A DNA stretch of 64,000 nucleotides from Microbacteriaceae bacterium (GTDB lineage: Bacteria; Actinomycetota; Actinomycetes; Actinomycetales; Microbacteriaceae): assembly GCA_024639845.1 (NCBI GenBank), contig JAHEGG010000004.1:1-64000 (forward strand). The letters run 5' to 3'. Positions 9,504 through 18,606 of the stretch are shown here, in pieces. Every line of letters starts with the position of its first letter. The first letter of the stretch is position 1. Made by a program: the position numbers and the translations under genes. The notes below the pieces were generated by a model. That model saw only the letters and a program-made list of their open reading frames with translations. It searched no databases and was not told where the DNA came from.

Positions 9504-10157
9504 ATGAGCGCGCGCATCCATCCGAGCATTCTTTCGGCCGATTTTGTGAATTTTGAGCGCGATTTTAAAACCATCACCAACTGCGACAGTTACCACGTAG
9601 ACGTGATGGACGGACACTTCGTGCCGAACCTCACCTTTGGCCTACCAATGGTCAAGCGCATGCAGCAAATCGCCGTCAAGCCGCTCGACGTTCACCTGAT
9701 GATTGAAAACGTGGATGATTGGGCTCCGCGCTATGCCGACCTCGGCGTAGCCTCGGTAACCTTTCACCTCGAAGCCAGCGAGCAGCCGATCGCCCTAGCC
9801 AGAAAACTCAGGGCAGCCGGAGCGAAGGCTGCCATTGCGGTCAAACCGAACACCTCACTCGATTTTGTGCTCGATAATCTGCCCGAGTGGGACATGGTCT
9901 TGGTGATGACCGTCGAACCTGGATTCGGCGGCCAAGCGCTTATCGAAGCAACCCTCGAAAAGGTTGCGCAGGCTCGTAAGGCAATCGACGCGGCTGGATT
10001 GGCTGTTGCCCTCGAGGTTGACGGCGGAATTGACGAACACAACATCGCGAGAGTAGCCGGACTCGGTGCCGACACCTTCGTGGCAGGATCTGCGGTCTTC
10101 GGAGCCGAAGACCGAGCCGCGCGAATCGAATATTTGCGTAACCTAGCCACAATTTGA
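9504..10157 (+). CDS. rpe: Ribulose-phosphate 3-epimerase
   Basis: Interconverts ribulose-5-phosphate and xylulose-5-phosphate in the pentose-phosphate pathway. It works with the tkt, tal, zwf and pgl products encoded at 45.7-53.7 kb, although it is located apart from them. The 217-aa TIM barrel has HPSILSADF at the N terminus, VDVMDGHFVPN (metal ligands His/Asp), VMTVEPGFGGQ and EVDGGID. The start ATG lacks a Shine-Dalgarno sequence and has a -10-like TATCCT 6 nt upstream. Confidence 0.97.
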   Translation: MSARIHPSILSADFVNFERDFKTITNCDSYHVDVMDGHFVPNLTFGLPMVKRMQQIAVKPLDVHLMIENVDDWAPRYADLGVASVTFHLEASEQPIALARKLRAAGAKAAIAVKPNTSLDFVLDNLPEWDMVLVMTVEPGFGGQALIEATLEKVAQARKAIDAAGLAVALEVDGGIDEHNIARVAGLGADTFVAGSAVFGAEDRAARIEYLRNLATI

Positions 10158-10169
10158 CCGTTTCAAGGC

Positions 10170-10187
10170 CCTGCTGGCAGGTAACCT
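10170..10187 (+). promoter_or_regulatory. hisE promoter with inverted repeat
   Basis: TAACCT (10182-10187) ends exactly 6 nt before the hisE ATG, so the transcript is probably leaderless. Immediately before it is the inverted repeat CCTGC-TG-GCAGG (10170-10181), in the spacer where an operator could act. TTGACC at 10154-10159 resembles a -35 box, but the 22-nt spacer is too long. The -10 assignment is inferred from position. Confidence 0.5.
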
Positions 10188-10193
10188 TAAACA

Positions 10194-10457
10194 ATGAAAT
10201 CCTTTGAATCCCTTTTCAACGAGTTGCTCGAGAAGAGCAAGAGCCGCCCATCTGGCTCAGAAACCGTTAAGTGGATCGATTCTGGCGTGCATGGCATCGG
10301 AAAAAAGATTGTCGAAGAAGCCGCCGAAGTTTGGATGGCTGCCGAACACGAAGGCAAACAACGCACCGTCGAAGAAATCTCGCAGCTGATCTACCATCTG
10401 CAGGTTCTGATGATTGCCCAAGACATCTCACTTGAAGACCTAGAAAAAGAGTTATAG
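10194..10457 (+). CDS. hisE: Phosphoribosyl-ATP pyrophosphatase
   Basis: Second step of histidine synthesis: hydrolyses PR-ATP to PR-AMP. The 87-aa MazG-like helical protein has the conserved [15 protein letters not shown] acidic helix that binds Mg2+ (Glu-Glu-xx-Glu). It is the first gene of a short his cluster (hisE, hisG, hisF, hisI), with hisG 3 bp after its stop. The hisI function is a separate gene here, as usual in actinobacteria, not fused. Confidence 0.96.
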   Translation: MKSFESLFNELLEKSKSRPSGSETVKWIDSGVHGIGKKIVEEAAEVWMAAEHEGKQRTVEEISQLIYHLQVLMIAQDISLEDLEKEL

Positions 10458-10460
10458 ACC

Positions 10461-11300
10461 ATGCTTAGAGTTGCCGTTCCCAACAAGGGGATATTGTCGG
10501 ACACAGCCATCCTGATGCTGAAAGAAGCAGGCTACGCCACCCGTCGAGACCCAAAAGATTTGCACGTTGTCGATGAAGCAAACGAAGTGGAGTTCTTCTA
10601 CCTGCGACCACGTGACATAGCCACCTATGTCGGAGAGGGATCGCTAGACGCCGGATTCACCGGGCTTGATCTTCTAATTGATTCCCAGAGCAAGGCCATC
10701 GCTGTAGAAGACCTAAAGTTCGGGGAATCGACCTTTAGGTTCGCTGGGCCGATCGGCAAGTTCAGCGACGTAAGCCAGCTTCAAGGGCTGAGAGTCGCCA
10801 CCGCTTACCCTCACCTCGTCGCTGACTTTCTAGCCAAAGCCGGCGTCTCGGTAACCATCGTCGAGCTAGATGGGGCAGTCGAATCTGCGGTTCGCCTCGG
10901 TGTTGCCGACGCGGTCGCCGATGTCGTGTCAACCGGAAATACGTTGCGTCAGGCATCCTTGGAAATTTTCGGTCCGGTCATTTTGCACAGCACCGCGCAA
11001 CTGATTAGCACGCCAGGAAAAGAAGGCTCATCCGTAGCCCTCCTTCGACGCCTGCGCGGGGTAATCGTTGCCCGTGAATACGTGATCTTTGACTACGACT
11101 GCCCAAGCGAATTGGTTGAGAAGGCCAGCGCAATTACGCCGGGAATCGAGTCACCAACCGTTTCTCCACTTCGTGATCCGGAATGGGTCGCAGTCAGAGC
11201 GCTCGTTCGCGCCGGCGACATCAACGCCAAGATGGATGAGCTCTATGAGCTCGGTGCTCGGGCGATTCTGGTTAGCGCTATTCACGCCGCTCGAATCTAG
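10461..11300 (+). CDS. hisG: ATP phosphoribosyltransferase (long form)
   Basis: First and rate-setting step of histidine synthesis: ATP plus PRPP gives PR-ATP. At 279 aa this is the long form with a C-terminal regulatory domain (about residues 205-279), so it does not need HisZ, and histidine feedback is expected. N-terminal features are MLRVAVPNKGILSD and GFTGLDLLI; the PRPP loop region is VADAVADVVSTGNTL. It lies between hisE and hisF with 3-bp gaps, so co-translation is likely. Confidence 0.96.
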   Translation: MLRVAVPNKGILSDTAILMLKEAGYATRRDPKDLHVVDEANEVEFFYLRPRDIATYVGEGSLDAGFTGLDLLIDSQSKAIAVEDLKFGESTFRFAGPIGKFSDVSQLQGLRVATAYPHLVADFLAKAGVSVTIVELDGAVESAVRLGVADAVADVVSTGNTLRQASLEIFGPVILHSTAQLISTPGKEGSSVALLRRLRGVIVAREYVIFDYDCPSELVEKASAITPGIESPTVSPLRDPEWVAVRALVRAGDINAKMDELYELGARAILVSAIHAARI

Positions 11301-11303
11301 GCC

Positions 11304-12062
11304 ATGACTCTTTCGGTCCGAATCATTCCGTGCCTCGACGTTGCCGACGGCCGCGTCGTCAAAGGTGTGAATTTTGAGAACCTTCGTGACGCCGGAGACC
11401 CGATTGAGCTCTCGGCTTACTACTTCGAGTCGGGCGCTGACGAGCTTACTTTTCTCGATGTCAACGCCACGAACGAAAACCGGTCGACCATGTATGACCT
11501 GGTTCGCAGAACCGCTGAACAGGTTTTCATTCCACTGACCGTTGGTGGGGGTGTCAGGGCGGTTGATGATGTTGACCGACTGCTGCAGTCTGGCGCCGAC
11601 AAAGTTTCGATCGCTTCGGCCGCACTGAACGATCCCTCACTGATCGAAGCAATCGCTAATCGCTTTGGCTCGCAGGTGCTCGTGCTGTCACTCGATGCCA
11701 AGCGCAACGGGGATGCCGCCCAGTTTGTCGCCACAAAAAATGGGGGTCGCGTGGTTACCGACATTGACGCCCTCGACTGGGTGGCTCGGGCGATCGACCT
11801 TGGCATCGGTGAAGTCTTGCTCAACTCGATTGACGCTGATGGCACCCAGTCGGGTTTCGATATCGAAATGCTCGAGGCGGTTCGCGAGGTTTCCACGGTG
11901 CCTCTGATCGCTTCGGGAGGTGCGGGTAGCGCTCAAGACTTCGTCGCGGCTGCAAAGGCGGGGGCTGACGCAATCCTGGCCGCATCAATCTTTCACAATC
12001 GTTCGGTTACCATCCAAGAAGTGAAACAAGAACTTAGCAAGGCAGGATTCGCAGTCAGATGA
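11304..12062 (+). CDS. hisF: Imidazole glycerol phosphate synthase, cyclase subunit
   Basis: Uses ammonia delivered by HisH to turn PRFAR into imidazole glycerol phosphate and AICAR. The 252-aa TIM barrel has [17 protein letters not shown] at the N terminus (catalytic Asp) and LSLDAKR in the middle (second catalytic Asp). The expected partner HisH, and HisA and HisB, are not in this window. The stop overlaps the hisI start by 4 bp (ATGA). Confidence 0.97.
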   Translation: MTLSVRIIPCLDVADGRVVKGVNFENLRDAGDPIELSAYYFESGADELTFLDVNATNENRSTMYDLVRRTAEQVFIPLTVGGGVRAVDDVDRLLQSGADKVSIASAALNDPSLIEAIANRFGSQVLVLSLDAKRNGDAAQFVATKNGGRVVTDIDALDWVARAIDLGIGEVLLNSIDADGTQSGFDIEMLEAVREVSTVPLIASGGAGSAQDFVAAAKAGADAILAASIFHNRSVTIQEVKQELSKAGFAVR

Positions 12063-12409
12063 CACCAATCGACAGGGATGTGCTCGCCCAGGTTCGATTC
12101 GATTCGAACGGGTTGATTCCGACAATCGTTCAATCTGTCACTGGTCGCGTGCTGATGCTCGCATGGATGAATCGTGAATCTCTGGAGCGAACCATCGAGA
12201 TCGGTGAAACAGTGTTCTTCTCACGCAGCCGTAATGAGCTTTGGCACAAAGGAGCAACTTCTGGCAATACGCAGCGAATCTTGAAAATCGAACTCGACTG
12301 CGATTCCGATGCATTACTGATTCTGGTCGAAGAGGCGGGTCCGGCTTGCCACACCGGCGAGGAATCCTGCTTCGATGTTGAGACGCTGTTCATAAGCGGT
12401 GATGAGTGA
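12059..12409 (+). CDS. hisI: Phosphoribosyl-AMP cyclohydrolase
   Basis: Opens the purine ring of PR-AMP, third step of histidine synthesis. The 116-aa zinc/magnesium enzyme shows [28 protein letters not shown] and the metal-binding DCDSDALL with [10 protein letters not shown], all standard. It overlaps hisF by 4 bp, and its TGA shares a base with the trpE ATG, so histidine and tryptophan genes form one transcription-translation unit here. Confidence 0.96.
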   Translation: MTPIDRDVLAQVRFDSNGLIPTIVQSVTGRVLMLAWMNRESLERTIEIGETVFFSRSRNELWHKGATSGNTQRILKIELDCDSDALLILVEEAGPACHTGEESCFDVETLFISGDE

Positions 12410-13941
12410 TGGCAAAACGTTTCTCACTTGCCGAGGTATTAGAACTTTCGAAAAACCACCGCGTGGTGCCACTTATCGAAACGATTTTCTCTGGTTCAGA
12501 CACACCTTTGGCGATTTTCGACAAGGTCGCCGCTGGCAAACCGGGCACCTTCCTGCTCGAATCGGCTGAACACGGAGTCTGGTCGCGTTATTCGTTTATC
12601 GGCGTTAATAACCGCGGAAGTCTCACGCAAACCTCCGATGGCTCCGTGGCCTGGTCGTCGGCGGATGGGCACGCAGCCCTACCAATCGATACTGGTCGTG
12701 AGTTGCCGTCATCCGCGTTGGAAGCCGTTGCAACACTGCACGAAAGCTGGAACTCGACTCCGATTGCAGGTTTGCCACCGCTGACTTCCGGCTTAGTCGG
12801 AGCGCTCGCCTGGGACACGATTCGCGAGATTGAGAACTTGCCAAATCGTCCTACCCAGCGCTACAACAGCCCAAACATGGTTTTCCAGATGTTCCGAGAC
12901 CTGATCATCGTTGATCACCACGAGAGCAACCTGCTGTTGGTTTCGAACATCTTCGTTGAAGGCCAATCCGATTCCGAGGTGGCGGCGCTCTATGAAACCG
13001 CTCAGGCCCACATCGATGAATTGCGCGCCTGCCTGCTCAAACCGAGTGAGCCATTCCTGGCAACTCGTGTCGAGGCAAACCTGGATGATGTTGTCGCAAA
13101 CTTTGAACGCGAAAGTTTCGTGGCGATGGTCGAAAAAGCCAAGCTCCACGTTGCTGCCGGGGATGTTTTCCAGGTAGTGCTTTCGCAACGATTCGACCTT
13201 GCGACCAAGGCCACACCGATCGAGATTTATCGAGTACTTCGCGCGCTTAATCCGAGCCCATACATGTATCTGCTCAATCTGAGCGATGACCTTGGCGATT
13301 ATGCGATTGTCGGCTCTTCTCCAGAGGCACTAGTCACCGTCAATTCGGGTCGCGCAATCATGCATCCGATCGCGGGCAGTCGACGCAGGGGAGCGGATTG
13401 GGACGAAGACAACTCGCTCGAGAACGAGTTACTGGGGGATGCCAAGGAGCGAGCCGAGCACCTAATGCTGGTCGACTTGGCCAGAAACGACTTGTTGAAG
13501 GTTTGCACTCCCGCTTCGGTTTCGGTCACCGAGTTCATGCAGGTTCACAAGTTCAGTCACATTCAACACCTGGTTTCAACCGTCGAAGGTGATGTTCGAG
13601 GCGACGCATCGTGTGTGGATGTCTTCAAGGCAACCTTTCCAGCCGGAACCCTCTCGGGCGCACCCAAGCCTCGTGCGCTTGAGATTATCGACGACCTCGA
13701 AAACGACAATCGCGGATTCTTCGGCGGAGTGGTTGGTTACTTCGACTTTGCCGGCAACGCCGACCTAGCCATCGCCATTCGCACCGCGATTCTTAGAGAC
13801 GGCGTCGCACACGTGCAAGCCGGAGCGGGAATCGTGCTCGACTCAGACCCGGTTTCGGAATTCGAAGAGACTCGCACCAAGGCGGCAGCTCCACTGCGAG
13901 CCGTTGCCGAGGCCTCAGCGCTGAAAAGGGTTCGCGACTAG
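12409..13941 (+). CDS. trpE: Anthranilate synthase component I
   Basis: Makes anthranilate from chorismate using ammonia from TrpG. The protein is about 510 aa. The N-terminal LLESAEHGVWSRYSFIG includes the LLES element involved in tryptophan feedback binding in relatives. The chorismate-binding C-terminal half carries PSPYMYLL, HPIAGSRRRG, VDLARNDLL and PAGTLSGAPKPRA. The ATG at 12409 overlaps the hisI stop (TGATG); a GTG 3 bp upstream is an alternative. There is no leader peptide or attenuator because hisI runs into the gene. TrpG, TrpD and TrpF are not in this window. Confidence 0.95.
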   Translation: MAKRFSLAEVLELSKNHRVVPLIETIFSGSDTPLAIFDKVAAGKPGTFLLESAEHGVWSRYSFIGVNNRGSLTQTSDGSVAWSSADGHAALPIDTGRELPSSALEAVATLHESWNSTPIAGLPPLTSGLVGALAWDTIREIENLPNRPTQRYNSPNMVFQMFRDLIIVDHHESNLLLVSNIFVEGQSDSEVAALYETAQAHIDELRACLLKPSEPFLATRVEANLDDVVANFERESFVAMVEKAKLHVAAGDVFQVVLSQRFDLATKATPIEIYRVLRALNPSPYMYLLNLSDDLGDYAIVGSSPEALVTVNSGRAIMHPIAGSRRRGADWDEDNSLENELLGDAKERAEHLMLVDLARNDLLKVCTPASVSVTEFMQVHKFSHIQHLVSTVEGDVRGDASCVDVFKATFPAGTLSGAPKPRALEIIDDLENDNRGFFGGVVGYFDFAGNADLAIAIRTAILRDGVAHVQAGAGIVLDSDPVSEFEETRTKAAAPLRAVAEASALKRVRD

Positions 13942-14495
13942 TGCGCCGAACGCTTCTGATTGCACTCGTCATCCTCCTGGGCGTGGTTGCCCTTGCGAGT
14001 CAACCCTGGTTCGAGGTCGGTCTCACCTCGGGCAACTCCTTGACCGTCGGCGGTTTCGATGCCTATCCGAATTTCGGTGCAACCCTTTTGGTTGATGCAC
14101 TGGCAATCGTTCTAGTGATCTACCTGCAGCGGCGCTGGGGGATCATTTTTCTGATCGCAGGTGGCCTGGCGGTTCTGCTGAGCATGCTGAGCCAGATTCC
14201 CGCTCTGTTTGATGGAAACCTGAGCCTGCTAGCCCCGATCGTCGAAAAGGCGACCGGTATCTCATCCTGGTTGGCCCAGCTGGAGCAGGTTGTGGTCAGC
14301 CGGCAAACCACGTTTTTTGGCTGGGGCTCTATCGCCTTGAGTGCGGTTCTGCTGGTCGTGCACCTGCTGGCAATCATGGATGCCCTAAAAACGTCTACTG
14401 AAAAAGTGCGAGCTATCAAGAAGAAGCGTGCCGAGAAGAAGGAAACGCAAACGGCGCAGGACCTTTGGAACGAAACCAACCCCCAAGACTTGTAA
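13941..14495 (+). CDS. Trp-operon-associated membrane protein (TIGR02234-like)
   Basis: 184 aa with about four hydrophobic segments: near residues 5-25 (LLIALVILLGVVALA), 45-62, 68-90 and 128-150. A positively charged cytoplasmic tail follows, rich in Lys/Arg/Glu (KVRAIKKKRAEKKET). Its place between trpE and trpC matches the TIGR02234 family of conserved actinobacterial membrane proteins, whose function is unknown to me. The GTG start shares a base with the trpE stop codon, so it is translationally coupled to trpE. An aromatic amino-acid transport or sensing role would be speculation based only on context. Confidence 0.8.
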   Translation: MRRTLLIALVILLGVVALASQPWFEVGLTSGNSLTVGGFDAYPNFGATLLVDALAIVLVIYLQRRWGIIFLIAGGLAVLLSMLSQIPALFDGNLSLLAPIVEKATGISSWLAQLEQVVVSRQTTFFGWGSIALSAVLLVVHLLAIMDALKTSTEKVRAIKKKRAEKKETQTAQDLWNETNPQDL

Positions 14496-14521
14496 ACTTA
14501 GAGGGATTCAGAGAGGCGAAT

Positions 14522-14737
14522 ATGAGCACCGAACACCCAGACGACCCAGGACACGGCGACTCGATTGCGGCATGGACCGCGGTAATCGTCATTACTCTTG
14601 CTGTCACGGCGGCAACCCTAGCCTTCTGGTTCGAGATGTATGACCTTGTCTGGATCTCGAGCGCGTTCATCCCCGTTGGTGTCGTTGCCGGTGTAGTTCT
14701 CGCTCGCCTAGGCTACGGCGTCAAGGGCAAGCACTAA
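14522..14737 (+). CDS. Small HGxxPAAW-type membrane protein
   Basis: 71 aa from the ATG at 14522, which has a good ribosome binding site (GAGAGG); a longer reading from 14465 overlaps the previous gene and is less likely. The motif HGDSIAAW is at about residues 11-18 and corresponds to the HGxxPAAW signature of small actinobacterial proteins found in trp clusters. Two hydrophobic segments follow (VIVITLAVTAATLAFW; FIPVGVVAGVVLARLG), so it is probably an inner-membrane protein. Function unknown. Confidence 0.8.
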   Translation: MSTEHPDDPGHGDSIAAWTAVIVITLAVTAATLAFWFEMYDLVWISSAFIPVGVVAGVVLARLGYGVKGKH

Positions 14738-14742
14738 GCAAC

Positions 14743-15513
14743 GTGCTAGAGGGGCTCTACGCGGGCGCACTTGCTGACGCGCAGGCGCGTTTGGCTTCAA
14801 CTTCGTTGGCAAAAATCGAGCAGCTCGCGGCCGCACAACCACCTGCGCTAAACGCGATCGAATTTCTCGCACCAAGGCCACAAGTTCACGTGCTCGCAGA
14901 AATCAAGCGCGCCAGCCCATCTCGCGGCGACCTCGCCGAAATCTCTGAGCCTGTCGAACTAGCCCGCACCTATGCCCAATGTGGCGCGAGTGCAATCTCG
15001 GTGCTGACAGAGCAACGAAAATTTAAGGGCTCTCTAGAAGACCTATCGGCCGTTCGTCAGGCGGTTTCAGTGCCACTGCTTCGCAAAGACTTCATCGCCA
15101 ACGAGCAGCAAATCCTCGAAGCGCGCGCTTGCGGCGCAGACATTTTTCTTCTGATTGTCGCTGGCCTCTTGCAAGAAGACCTGGCTCGCCTGAAGACATT
15201 TGGCGAAGAACTTGGCATGACAGCGTTTGTCGAAACCCACAGCGAGCGAGAGGTGCTGCGAGCCCTCGATGTCGATGCAAAACTCTTGGGGGTGAATGCT
15301 CGTGACCTGTCGACATTTGAAACCGATCGAAATCTGTTCGGAAGTCTTGTGCACCTCATCCCTGACGAGGTGATCAAAGTGGCCGAAAGCGCAGTCAGAA
15401 ACGTCGAGGATGTTCGCCACTATCGCTCGGCAGGGGCAGACGTTGTGCTGGTTGGCGAGGCTCTGGTGACCGGCGATCCAGCCGCGATGCTTCAGGACTT
15501 TTTGACCATCTAG
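14743..15513 (+). CDS. trpC: Indole-3-glycerol phosphate synthase
   Basis: Closes the indole ring from CdRP. The 256-aa TIM barrel has AEIKRASPSRGDLAEI (catalytic Lys and the phosphate loop), SVLTEQRKFKGSLEDL, LRKDFI and VGEALVTGDP. The start is GTG at 14743, five bases after the preceding stop. It is monofunctional: no TrpF domain is fused. trpB follows after 18 bp, which hold a candidate leaderless promoter. Confidence 0.96.
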   Translation: MLEGLYAGALADAQARLASTSLAKIEQLAAAQPPALNAIEFLAPRPQVHVLAEIKRASPSRGDLAEISEPVELARTYAQCGASAISVLTEQRKFKGSLEDLSAVRQAVSVPLLRKDFIANEQQILEARACGADIFLLIVAGLLQEDLARLKTFGEELGMTAFVETHSEREVLRALDVDAKLLGVNARDLSTFETDRNLFGSLVHLIPDEVIKVAESAVRNVEDVRHYRSAGADVVLVGEALVTGDPAAMLQDFLTI

Positions 15514-15519
15514 GCAACT

Positions 15520-15525
15520 TAGGAT
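15520..15525 (+). promoter_or_regulatory. -10 element of leaderless trpB transcript
   Basis: TAGGAT followed by exactly 6 nt (taaccc) and the trpB ATG; no Shine-Dalgarno sequence. It lies in the 18-bp gap after trpC. TTGACC at 15502-15507 is only 12 nt upstream, too close for a -35 box. It would allow trpBA-lgt expression independent of trpE-trpC. Confidence 0.55.
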
Positions 15526-15531
15526 TAACCC

Positions 15532-16737
15532 ATGTCAAATTTGCGCGAACAGGTCGGCCCGTACTTTGGCGAGTTTGGCGGCCGCTTTGTTCCCGAATCT
15601 CTAATCGCAGCCCTTGACGAGTTAGACGCCACATATCAGGCAGCAAAAGCCGACCCGAGTTTCGCCTTTGAACTATCTGAACTTCACCGCACTTACACCG
15701 GGCGACCCTCGATTATTACCGAGGCTAAGCGTTTCGCCAGCCTCGCCGGCGACGTGCGAATCTTTCTAAAGCGCGAAGACCTCAACCACACCGGTTCGCA
15801 CAAGATCAACAATGTTCTTGGCCAAGCCCTGCTGGCGAAGCGGATGGGCAAGACGCGTATCATCGCCGAAACCGGAGCCGGTCAGCATGGTGTCGCCAGT
15901 GCTACCGCTGCCGCGCTGTTCGGTCTCGAGTGCGTGGTTTACATGGGTCAAGTCGACACCGAGCGTCAGGCCCTAAACGTAGCAAGAATGAAGCTTCTCG
16001 GTGCAACCGTGGTGCCAGTGACAACTGGTTCACGCACACTCAAAGACGCGATCAACGAAGCCCTGCGCGACTGGGTTACTAACGTAGAGACCACACATTA
16101 TCTGCTGGGCACCGTTGCTGGACCGCACCCGTTTCCGACCATGGTTCGCGACTTCCATTCGGTAATCGGCAACGAAGCTAAGCGTCAACTTCAAGATGAG
16201 TTTGGTATTACCCCGACGGTGGTCGCGGCATGCGTCGGTGGCGGATCCAACGCAATCGGAATCTTCCACGCCTTCTTAGATGACGAGAACGTCAGACTGG
16301 TCGGCTTCGAGGCCGCTGGCGACGGAATGGACACCCCGCGCCACGCGGCGACCCTAAACTTCGGCAAACCTGGAGTGCTTCACGGAGCGAAGTCATACAT
16401 GCTTCAAGACGAAGACGGCCAAACAATCGAAAGTCACTCGATTAGCGCAGGTTTGGATTACCCAGGCGTTGGCCCAGAACACGCCTGGCTCAAAGACCTC
16501 GGACGCGCCGAGTATCGCGGCATCAGTGACGCCGAGGCGATGGACGCGCTCCGTCTGCTGAGTCAGACCGAAGGCATCATCCCAGCAATTGAAACCGCCC
16601 ACGCACTTGCCGGTGCGCTCAAACTTGGCAAAGAACTACCTGCTGGCAGCAGCATCCTGATCAATCTGAGCGGTCGTGGTGACAAAGACATGGAAACCGC
16701 AGCGCGTTATTTCGGGCTCATCGGAGACAGCAAGTGA
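15532..16737 (+). CDS. trpB: Tryptophan synthase beta chain
   Basis: Condenses indole with serine using pyridoxal phosphate; forms the alpha2-beta2 complex with TrpA. The 401-aa protein has the PLP lysine in [16 protein letters not shown], then [10 protein letters not shown], the phosphate-binding [10 protein letters not shown] and the C-terminal SGRGDKD. The N-terminal [12 protein letters not shown] marks the standard TrpB1 class. It overlaps trpA by 4 bp. Confidence 0.98.
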   Translation: MSNLREQVGPYFGEFGGRFVPESLIAALDELDATYQAAKADPSFAFELSELHRTYTGRPSIITEAKRFASLAGDVRIFLKREDLNHTGSHKINNVLGQALLAKRMGKTRIIAETGAGQHGVASATAAALFGLECVVYMGQVDTERQALNVARMKLLGATVVPVTTGSRTLKDAINEALRDWVTNVETTHYLLGTVAGPHPFPTMVRDFHSVIGNEAKRQLQDEFGITPTVVAACVGGGSNAIGIFHAFLDDENVRLVGFEAAGDGMDTPRHAATLNFGKPGVLHGAKSYMLQDEDGQTIESHSISAGLDYPGVGPEHAWLKDLGRAEYRGISDAEAMDALRLLSQTEGIIPAIETAHALAGALKLGKELPAGSSILINLSGRGDKDMETAARYFGLIGDSK

Positions 16738-17525
16738 GCACCAGCGACGTAATCAAATCAAACTCGGATGCCGGCAAGGACACGCTGATCGGATACTTTC
16801 CGCTGGGCTACCCAAGTCTCGAGGAATCGATCGAAGCAGCCGTCGCCATGGTAGAAGAAGGCGTTGACGTCCTTGAGCTCGGTGTTCCATACAGCGACCC
16901 AGTTATGGATGGCCTGGTGATTCAGGAGGCCACTCAACTTGCACTCGAAAAGGGCTTCCGATTGCGTCAAACCTTCGATGCCGTCAAGGCCGTCAGCTCG
17001 AGAGTAGACGCGCCTGTCTTGGTAATGACCTACTGGAACCCGGTGTCGCAGTACGGCGTGGCAAAGTTCGCCGACGACCTAAAAGCTAGCGGGGGAGCCG
17101 GCCTAATCACCCCGGATCTGATACCGGATGAGGCCAAGGATTGGCTCGCCGAGTCGGATCGCACGGGGCTTGACCGAGTCTTTCTGGTTGCACCGACCTC
17201 GTCGCCAGAGCGGGTCAAGCGCGCCGCCGAGTTGAGCCGCGGATTTGTTTATGCTGTATCGACAATGGGCATCACCGGCGCCCGCGAAGAAGTGGATTCG
17301 CTGGCCAGGGGAGTCGTTTCAAGCGTTCGGGAGCAAGCTCCACAGCAAAACGCGGCAGTCGGCATCGGTATTTCTTCCGGTGAGCAGGCTGCTGAGGTCA
17401 ACGCCTACGCAGACGGAGCAATCGTCGGAAGCGCATTCGTGAAGGCTTATCAACGTGGCGGCATCGATGCCTTGCGTCAGCAAGTTCGCGACATCGTCTC
17501 AGGATTGAACAGGACAGGAAAATAA
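16734..17525 (+). CDS. trpA: Tryptophan synthase alpha chain
   Basis: Cleaves indole-3-glycerol phosphate to indole and glyceraldehyde-3-phosphate and passes indole to TrpB. The 263-aa barrel has [14 protein letters not shown], holding the catalytic Glu and Asp, and [13 protein letters not shown] near the phosphate site. The GTG start overlaps the trpB stop (GTGA). lgt starts 3 bp after its stop. Confidence 0.97.
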   Translation: MSTSDVIKSNSDAGKDTLIGYFPLGYPSLEESIEAAVAMVEEGVDVLELGVPYSDPVMDGLVIQEATQLALEKGFRLRQTFDAVKAVSSRVDAPVLVMTYWNPVSQYGVAKFADDLKASGGAGLITPDLIPDEAKDWLAESDRTGLDRVFLVAPTSSPERVKRAAELSRGFVYAVSTMGITGAREEVDSLARGVVSSVREQAPQQNAAVGIGISSGEQAAEVNAYADGAIVGSAFVKAYQRGGIDALRQQVRDIVSGLNRTGK

Positions 17526-17528
17526 CCC

Positions 17529-18497
17529 ATGGAATCGACTTCAACTGACTGGCAGTGGGGCGAACCAATCCCTAGCCCTACCGAAACATCTTTCGGCGTA
17601 TTCGGACTCCAGGTTCACTACTACGCGATCTTCATCCTGGTCGGAATTGCGGTGGCACTCTGGATGGCCAACAGCAGACTGGTGCGACGAGGCGGCGAAA
17701 GTGGCCTGGTCATCGACATTGCACTCTGGGCTGTGCCTTTCGGAATCATCGGTGGGCGCCTCTTTCACGTTCTGACTCACCTCAGCGACTATGTTGGACC
17801 AAACATCGACCCGCTTGAGTTCCTAAAAGTCTGGAACGGGGGACTGGCGATCTATGGCGCACTGATCTTTGGTGCACTCGGTGCATATATCGGTGCCAAG
17901 CGCGCCAAGTTGAGCTTCTTGTCACTCGCGGATGTTTTAGCGCCAGGAATTCTCTTGGCGCAAGCAATCGGGCGCTGGGGAAACTATTTCAACCAAGAGC
18001 TTTTTGGCCGCCCGACTGACCTACCTTGGGCGCTCAAGATTGATCGACCAAATCCAGCTATTCCTGACGGCCTACCCTCCGATGCCGTTTTCCACCCCAC
18101 ATTCTTCTATGAATTCCTCTGGAGCATCGCAGGAGTAATAATCTTGCTGGCTCTGGATAAGCGCCTTAGCTTGAGATGGGGTCGTCTTTTCGGGCTATAC
18201 CTGATCTACTATTCGATCGGTCGCTTTTGGATCGAGAACCTGCGAATCGACCCAAGTGACGTTTACTTAGGTCTGCGCACCAACCAGTGGTCGGCTGTGG
18301 CTGGAATGGTTATCGGTCTGGCTCTCATCATATGGTCGACTCGTCGTCACCACGGCCTTGAGCTGACGGTCTACACGCAATCACGAGCAGCCCAGGATGA
18401 AGTCGTCGACATCGAGGAATCCGAGGGCGAAACTGAGTCCGCAAAAGAGGCGAAAAGTAATCAAATCGAGAGCGACGAAACTTCGCCCAAGAAGTGA
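17529..18497 (+). CDS. lgt: Prolipoprotein diacylglyceryl transferase
   Basis: Integral membrane enzyme that moves diacylglycerol from phosphatidylglycerol to the lipobox cysteine of prelipoproteins. The 322-aa protein has seven hydrophobic segments and the signature GRWGNYFNQELFGRPTDLPW (about residues 153-172), plus YYAIFILVG and GGRLFHVLTH upstream. The last ~35 residues form an acidic, low-complexity cytoplasmic tail (Glu/Ser/Lys-rich) likely to be disordered. It follows trpA by 3 bp, a known trpA-lgt arrangement in actinobacteria. Confidence 0.96.
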   Translation: MESTSTDWQWGEPIPSPTETSFGVFGLQVHYYAIFILVGIAVALWMANSRLVRRGGESGLVIDIALWAVPFGIIGGRLFHVLTHLSDYVGPNIDPLEFLKVWNGGLAIYGALIFGALGAYIGAKRAKLSFLSLADVLAPGILLAQAIGRWGNYFNQELFGRPTDLPWALKIDRPNPAIPDGLPSDAVFHPTFFYEFLWSIAGVIILLALDKRLSLRWGRLFGLYLIYYSIGRFWIENLRIDPSDVYLGLRTNQWSAVAGMVIGLALIIWSTRRHHGLELTVYTQSRAAQDEVVDIEESEGETESAKEAKSNQIESDETSPKK

Positions 18498-18504
18498 TTT
18501 GAGA

Positions 18505-18600
18505 TAGACTCGACTGGCAGCGCGCTGACTAACTTTAGCCGTTTTGCCTGTTGGTTTTGATACTGGGCCAGTGTTGTCCCTCCGAAAATTCTGATTGGAG
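18505..18600 (+). promoter_or_regulatory. gltB upstream region with two inverted repeats
   Basis: Region between lgt and gltB. It contains TAGACT at 18505-18510, the palindrome CAGCGCGCTG at 18518-18527, a second -10-like GATACT at 18559-18564 overlapping the inverted repeat ACTGG-G-CCAGT (18562-18572), and the GGAG ribosome binding site at 18597-18600. Either repeat could be an operator for nitrogen control of gltBD. No known regulator motif is recognised. Confidence 0.35.
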
Positions 18601-18606
18601 ATCAGC

